Origin: Roseiarcus sp963737365
Lineage (GTDB): Bacteria > Pseudomonadota > Alphaproteobacteria > Rhizobiales > Beijerinckiaceae
Assembly: GCA_963737365.1 (NCBI GenBank)
Contig: CAVTSD010000007.1
Span: 434,001 to 498,000 of the forward strand
Direction of reading: 5' to 3'
Length of the DNA: 64,000 nt
Part shown: piece by piece, positions 60,209-64,000 of the stretch
Layout: each line of letters opens with the position of its first letter
How positions within the stretch are numbered: the first letter of the stretch is position 1
Program-made: the position numbers and the translations under genes
The notes under the pieces: generated by a model
Database searches by the model: none
What the model saw: the letters and a program-made list of their open reading frames with translations, nothing else
Told to the model about the DNA's origin: nothing

Positions 60209-61231
60209 TCAGCGTGCAGCGAGCCTCGCGATGACCATATCGGCTGCCTTATGCGCCGCGCCCCCGAAGCCGCTCAAGACCTGCTGCAGCAGGGTCTTGC
60301 GCGCTTCGGTCGAGACTTCGTACAGGCGCGCACTGTCGCGGGCGCGGAACAGGAGGTCGTCGCCCGTCAGGATCTCGTCGACGAGCCCAAGCGCCAGCCC
60401 CTCGCGCGCCAGCCAATAGTCGCCATTGGCGACGCGGTCGATATCCACCTTCGGGCGGCACTCCGCAACATGGGCCTTGAAGGCCTGGTGGGTCGTGTCG
60501 AGTTTTTCCCGGAAATGTTCGCGGCCCGCGGGCGTGATCTCGCCCAACAAGGAGACGCTGCGCTTGAACTCGCCCGCTGTAATCTCCTCGAAGTCGATCT
60601 CATTCTTCTTGAGAAGCCGATGGAGGTTTGGCACCGGCGCCACAACGCCGATCGAACCGACGATCGCAAAGGGCGCAGCGACGATGTGGTCCGCCGCGCA
60701 GGCCATCATGTAGCCGCCGCTCGCAGCAACCTGATCGACCGAGGCGGTGACTTTGATCTTCCGTTCGCGCAAGCGGAGAATCTCCGCCGCGGCGAGGCCA
60801 TAGCCGGTCACCGTGCCGCCCGGGCTTTCGATCCGGATGACCGTCTCGTCGGTTTCCGGCCGCGCGGCGATGAGGACGGCGTCGATCTCCGCGCCAAGAC
60901 GCTTGACCCCGCTTGCGCGCAGGTCGCCCTTGAAGGTGAGCACAAAGATTCGTTTGCCTGGTTCGCTGCCGCGGCGGGCCTTCGCGGCGGCTTTGGCCTC
61001 CCTCTTGCGCGTCTTGGCGAGCGCTTTGCGCTCTCGCCGGTCGAGCAGAGCCCAGTTCATGTCGTCGCGCATGTCGTCGTAACGTTCGTCGAGCGCGCGG
61101 ACCTTGATCTCCTGATCCTTCGGTTCGCTCGAGCGCGCGAGACGCGCGATCAGCACGGCCAAGCCGCCGAACGCAGCAACGATGATCAGGGCCTTGAGAA
61201 GAAAGGCTGCAATGTCCAACCAGAACGCCAT
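60209..61231 (-). CDS. sohB: S49 family peptidase, SohB-like
   Basis: A 340-residue membrane-anchored peptidase of the signal-peptide-peptidase (S49) family. One N-terminal hydrophobic helix (IAAFLLKALIIVAAFGGLAVLIA, about 7-30) is followed by a cytoplasmic-type linker and the protease domain. IESPGGTVTGYG near 130, the nucleophile Ser in VAASGGYMMA near 168, and Lys in ITAGEFKRSV near 220 make the Ser/Lys dyad. The Arg/Lys/Ala-rich stretch at 65-90 is typical of SohB. It degrades residual signal peptides or membrane peptides. Confidence 0.9.
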   Translation of the reverse strand: MAFWLDIAAFLLKALIIVAAFGGLAVLIARLARSSEPKDQEIKVRALDERYDDMRDDMNWALLDRRERKALAKTRKREAKAAAKARRGSEPGKRIFVLTFKGDLRASGVKRLGAEIDAVLIAARPETDETVIRIESPGGTVTGYGLAAAEILRLRERKIKVTASVDQVAASGGYMMACAADHIVAAPFAIVGSIGVVAPVPNLHRLLKKNEIDFEEITAGEFKRSVSLLGEITPAGREHFREKLDTTHQAFKAHVAECRPKVDIDRVANGDYWLAREGLALGLVDEILTGDDLLFRARDSARLYEVSTEARKTLLQQVLSGFGGAAHKAADMVIARLAAR

Positions 61232-61322
61232 GCACAGGTCCGTTCATGAAAGTCTCGCCGCGCGTGTTTCACGATGGGAAGCGAATGGCAAGCCGCAGAT
61301 CCGGGGCTCCCGGTTCGCGGCG

Positions 61323-61796
61323 CTATTGACGGCTTGATCGAACCAACAAGGCCTCCAGCCCGGCGATGATCGGCTTTTGTCCCTTGTTTATTTTCACGAA
61401 CGCGTCGTCGATGGAGCACCACGCGGCCCGGTCTACCTCCGGAAACTCCATCGTGCGTCCCGACCGTGGAGGCCATTCGAGCGAGAATGTGTTGCTTTTG
61501 AGCGATGCGGGGTCGAAATCTCCCTCACACGCCCAGGCCGCGACTGTCTTGCCGCCAGGCTGCTTGTGGGCGCCGAGGTCGAGAAATTCGCCTTCGACCA
61601 GCATGCCGGTTTCTTCGAGAAATTCGCGCTTGGCCGCGGCGAGCGGGTCTTCGCCTTCAGCGATGAGGCCTTTCGGGATCGACCATGCTCCAGCGTCCTT
61701 CTTCGCCCAGAATGGGCCGCCCGGATGGACGAGCATGACCTCCACGCCTGCCGGATGGTGGCGGAATAGCAAGATTCCAGCGCTCAACTTCGGCAT
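61323..61796 (-). CDS. NUDIX hydrolase
   Basis: A 157-residue NUDIX protein. The Nudix box G-x5-E-x7-REU-x-EE-x-GU matches fully at GLIAEGEDPLAAAKREFLEE then TGM near residues 43-62. It also has FWAKKDAGAWSIPKG before the box, as in the Ap4A/(di)nucleotide- and nucleotide-sugar-hydrolysing groups. The ATG at 61796 begins the conserved MPKLSAGILLFRH; 22 residues of upstream frame are excluded. Substrate not assignable from sequence. Confidence 0.9.
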   Translation of the reverse strand: MPKLSAGILLFRHHPAGVEVMLVHPGGPFWAKKDAGAWSIPKGLIAEGEDPLAAAKREFLEETGMLVEGEFLDLGAHKQPGGKTVAAWACEGDFDPASLKSNTFSLEWPPRSGRTMEFPEVDRAAWCSIDDAFVKINKGQKPIIAGLEALLVRSSRQ

Positions 61797-61927
61797 CGTC
61801 GTCGTCCTGGGTCCAGGCTCACAGTGAGCGGTTCGATTCAACTTCGACGTCTCCAGAGCCAAATCGGCCTGATTAAATGGCGCCCCAATCCCCTGAATCC
61901 CTCAAAACGGGCTCGAAATGGCGCCGC

Positions 61928-62902
61928 CTATTCGCGATACGGCGTGACGAACAGACCCCCTTGTTCGGCCGGCGCGTTGCGACCGCGGGGAAGCTTGAGA
62001 GGCGACCCTTCGCCAAGATTGCGAGCGTAGATGTCAGAATAAGAGCCTGCGGCGCCGACGACACGTTTGGCCCAATCTTCGGAAAGCCCGATATCCCGCC
62101 CCTCGACGGGCAAAGACCGGAGGCCCGCCGCCGCCCAGGGCGCCGCCGGCAATTCCGCGCGCTGCAGGGCATAGATCGCCCAGGCGACAATCGCCGACCA
62201 TTGCGGATCGTTCGCGGGGGTAGCGGCGAACACCGGGAAAGTCGCGAGCGGTTCGCCCAGGATGCGGCTCGGCGGCGCTGCGCGTTCCTCAACCCTCGCG
62301 GCCGCCAAGTCCTCGCTTTCGCCGACTTGAGCCTCGCAGATCCGGGCGTCGTAAGCGTCATGCAGCTCGCCATATTCCATATAGCCCATGCGGACGAAAT
62401 CGAGTCGCCGGGCCGCCATCGAGGCCTCCAGGTGCAGGTGCGCGTTGTCGCCCTGATAGAAGCACACGGACTTGCCGGCGAGATCGCTCAATCGTCGGAT
62501 TGCCGTGTCGCCGTGGACCATCACCGCGGTGGAAACAAAATAGACTGTCGGTCCGAGCGCCACGGCTCCGGCGAGCCGATGATCGGCGATGTCCGATCCG
62601 TCGAGGAAGAACAGATCGTCGGCACCCTCTGCGACCCGCGCGAACGCTTTGTCGGAATCATAAGGGTGGAACTCAATCCTGCCCTCTGGCCCAAGCAGCG
62701 CGGCGCCGATTGCGCGGCAAACGTCGTGATAAAGCCCGGATGGCGCACCGTCAGGCGACTGGCCGACTAAGCCCGGACGTGGGACACCCCCGCATTGAAT
62801 GACGCCTGAAGATTGGATGCGATCAATGATCGGGCCGGCCCGGACGAGGGGGCTCAGCGCTATCGAGACGACGACAGCGATCGCGACAGCAAAAAATCTC
62901 AC
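61928..62902 (-). CDS. Periplasmic amino-acid-type binding protein
   Basis: A 324-residue solute-binding protein (family 3 type). Signal peptide MRFFAVAIAVVVSIALSPLV (cleaved near VRA) is followed by IIDRIQSSGVIQCGGVPRPG. Later segments (FCHDVCRAIGAALLG-like GLYHDVCRAIGAALLG near 57, AGKSVCFYQGDN near 142) recall AapJ-type general amino-acid binding proteins. No permease or ATPase genes follow, so it may serve another role or a remote transporter. Minus strand, 15 bases downstream of the phosphoesterase stop, possibly cotranscribed. Confidence 0.75.
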   Translation of the reverse strand: MRFFAVAIAVVVSIALSPLVRAGPIIDRIQSSGVIQCGGVPRPGLVGQSPDGAPSGLYHDVCRAIGAALLGPEGRIEFHPYDSDKAFARVAEGADDLFFLDGSDIADHRLAGAVALGPTVYFVSTAVMVHGDTAIRRLSDLAGKSVCFYQGDNAHLHLEASMAARRLDFVRMGYMEYGELHDAYDARICEAQVGESEDLAAARVEERAAPPSRILGEPLATFPVFAATPANDPQWSAIVAWAIYALQRAELPAAPWAAAGLRSLPVEGRDIGLSEDWAKRVVGAAGSYSDIYARNLGEGSPLKLPRGRNAPAEQGGLFVTPYRE

Positions 62903-62917
62903 GGGCGTAAGCGCAGC

Positions 62918-64000
62918 TTAATTGTATGCCGGCAGCGTTACGGGCAGGGAATTGAAACCCTCAGGGATCACATTCTGGATGCCTTGCCGCACGTCCTCAG
63001 GCGTGACCCCAATCGCTGCGCATCCCTTGCCGCCATAATGCGGAAAAGAATTAATATCGGTGTCGGGGATCATTGCATAGGAGCCGGGCAGCGGAGGCGC
63101 CGCGCCGGTTATTCGGGCCTTATCGAAACCGGACAAGAGGCTTGCGGTCATGGAGGATTCCGCATCGCGCGGCCCCAGATACTTCTGCTCGAAGCCGGGC
63201 GGCCCGAAGGCGTTGAACTTAGGCGAATTGCCGTCTGCAAGCGCCTCCTTCTCGTCCGGTAGGCTGGACAATGCCGGCAGACCGAACAGCGCGTTGATCG
63301 TCTCGATAATTGCGTTGTGATCGCCTTCAGCGTGCGAGACGGCATGCACGCGGGCGTAGGGCGAGATGAGCAAGAGCGGAATGCGAATGCCCCTCGCGAT
63401 AGGCAGCCCATCCGGGCCGTAGCTAAGGATACGCGGCGGGACATGGTCGTAAAGCCCGTCAGATTCGTCATAGGTTATGACGATCGCGCTGTGCTCCCAG
63501 ATGTCCTTGTCGCCAGCGATTGCATTGATGACGCGCGCTGCCATGGCTTCCGAAAGCTGGCTATCGGAATAGCTTGGATGATCGTCGTCGCCGGACTTCG
63601 CCGTCTTGATCGCAGCGATCTCGGTCGGCGTAAGACCGTCTTTGTTGGGGTAGTTCGGGTTCTGGATGACTGCGGATGCGCTTGGGTACTTGAGGTTGTA
63701 GTAACCGCCGCGGATATAGAAAACGCCGCCCGCGCGGGGCAGCACGTTCTTGATGATATCGGAAAAGAAGTCGCCCTCGCCGCGCAGATTGGTCTGCTCG
63801 GCTGGATTGTTGGCGATATAGCCGAAGTATTGCGCGCCATTATGGTGGCTGACATAGTTCTGGTGGGAGGCTTCGCTCCCGGAGTCGGTCGGTTCGCGAT
63901 CATAGCCGTTCTGGTACCAACGCCATTGTACCGGCGCGTCGCCCAGCGCCCCGATATAAGGAATATCCTTCGCTACGTCAGGAAGGTCGAACGTCGGATC
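62918..64000 (-). CDS. Phosphoesterase family protein (acid phosphatase/PLC type), N-terminus beyond window
   Basis: The frame is open from the right edge to the stop at 62918 (360 codons). It belongs to the phosphoesterase family that includes phospholipase C and AcpA acid phosphatases. Evidence is YVSHHNGAQYFGYI near the partial N-terminus, the metal-site-like VITYDESDGLYDHVPPR about 60% along, and SPYARVHAVSHAEGDHNAII. An internal ATG at 63745 exists but lies inside the conserved domain, so the true start is upstream of the window. Such enzymes are normally exported. Confidence 0.85.
   Translation of the reverse strand, partial: DPTFDLPDVAKDIPYIGALGDAPVQWRWYQNGYDREPTDSGSEASHQNYVSHHNGAQYFGYIANNPAEQTNLRGEGDFFSDIIKNVLPRAGGVFYIRGGYYNLKYPSASAVIQNPNYPNKDGLTPTEIAAIKTAKSGDDDHPSYSDSQLSEAMAARVINAIAGDKDIWEHSAIVITYDESDGLYDHVPPRILSYGPDGLPIARGIRIPLLLISPYARVHAVSHAEGDHNAIIETINALFGLPALSSLPDEKEALADGNSPKFNAFGPPGFEQKYLGPRDAESSMTASLLSGFDKARITGAAPPLPGSYAMIPDTDINSFPHYGGKGCAAIGVTPEDVRQGIQNVIPEGFNSLPVTLPAYN

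Overview
The window looks like chromosome from an alphaproteobacterium, most likely Hyphomicrobiales (Rhizobiales), perhaps near Beijerinckiaceae/Methylocystaceae. The support is a NepR-EcfG general stress response locus with matching GGAAC-N16/17-(C/G)GTT promoters, GC-rich coding sequence, many short-chain dehydrogenases, and an alphaproteobacterial PEP-CTERM tail. Both ends are cut: an FUSC transporter runs off the left end (C-terminus missing) and a phosphoesterase runs off the right end (N-terminus missing). I recognised no tRNA, rRNA, CRISPR array, transposase or prophage.

Layout. 0-8.7 kb: FUSC transporter, SDR, exonuclease III, a VapBC pair, a class-C-type serine hydrolase, a B12-type radical SAM enzyme and a nitronate monooxygenase. 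8.8-17.7 kb: a general stress response island. It has nepR-ecfG, a receiver-only regulator, DUF2934, a KGG-type stress protein, a His/Ala-rich protein, DUF1003, a transglutaminase-like protein, a PRC-barrel protein and a PPOX-fold protein, with six EcfG-type promoter matches, plus a frameshifted GH3 glycosidase. 17.7-21 kb: an amidohydrolase, a questin-oxidase-like protein and an NAD-dependent epimerase. 21.2-30.3 kb: a sugar or polyol locus with a binding protein and two permeases (no ATPase), an SMP-30/isochorismatase fusion, HAD phosphatase, FGGY kinase, BtpA/SgcQ-like protein and SDR.

30.5-42.2 kb: a compact ten-gene chemosensory operon, MCP - triple CheW - CheB - HEAT - CheR - receiver - CheA - CheY - CheC - PAS hybrid kinase. 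There are no flagellar genes nearby. The MCP is soluble and carries two signalling tips. 42.2-48.9 kb: gamma-glutamyltransferase, dihydropyrimidinase, an HpxZ-like protein, an alpha/beta hydrolase, hypotheticals and a PEP-CTERM protein. 49-53.8 kb: two SDRs, a DUF4239 membrane protein, pterin dehydratase, two paralogous small membrane proteins each under an EcfG-type promoter, and PPK2. 53.8-64 kb: amidase, an HlyD / double ABC-2 permease / HlyD export operon, SohB-like peptidase, NUDIX hydrolase, a periplasmic binding protein and the phosphoesterase.

Four genes look interrupted by a single extra base: the small ORF at 10953, GH3, the receiver before CheA, and the fused permease. In each case removing one base restores a sensible protein. 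Sequencing or assembly error is therefore at least as likely as real pseudogenes. Start codons were moved where Shine-Dalgarno sequence, signal peptide or family alignment favoured an internal start.
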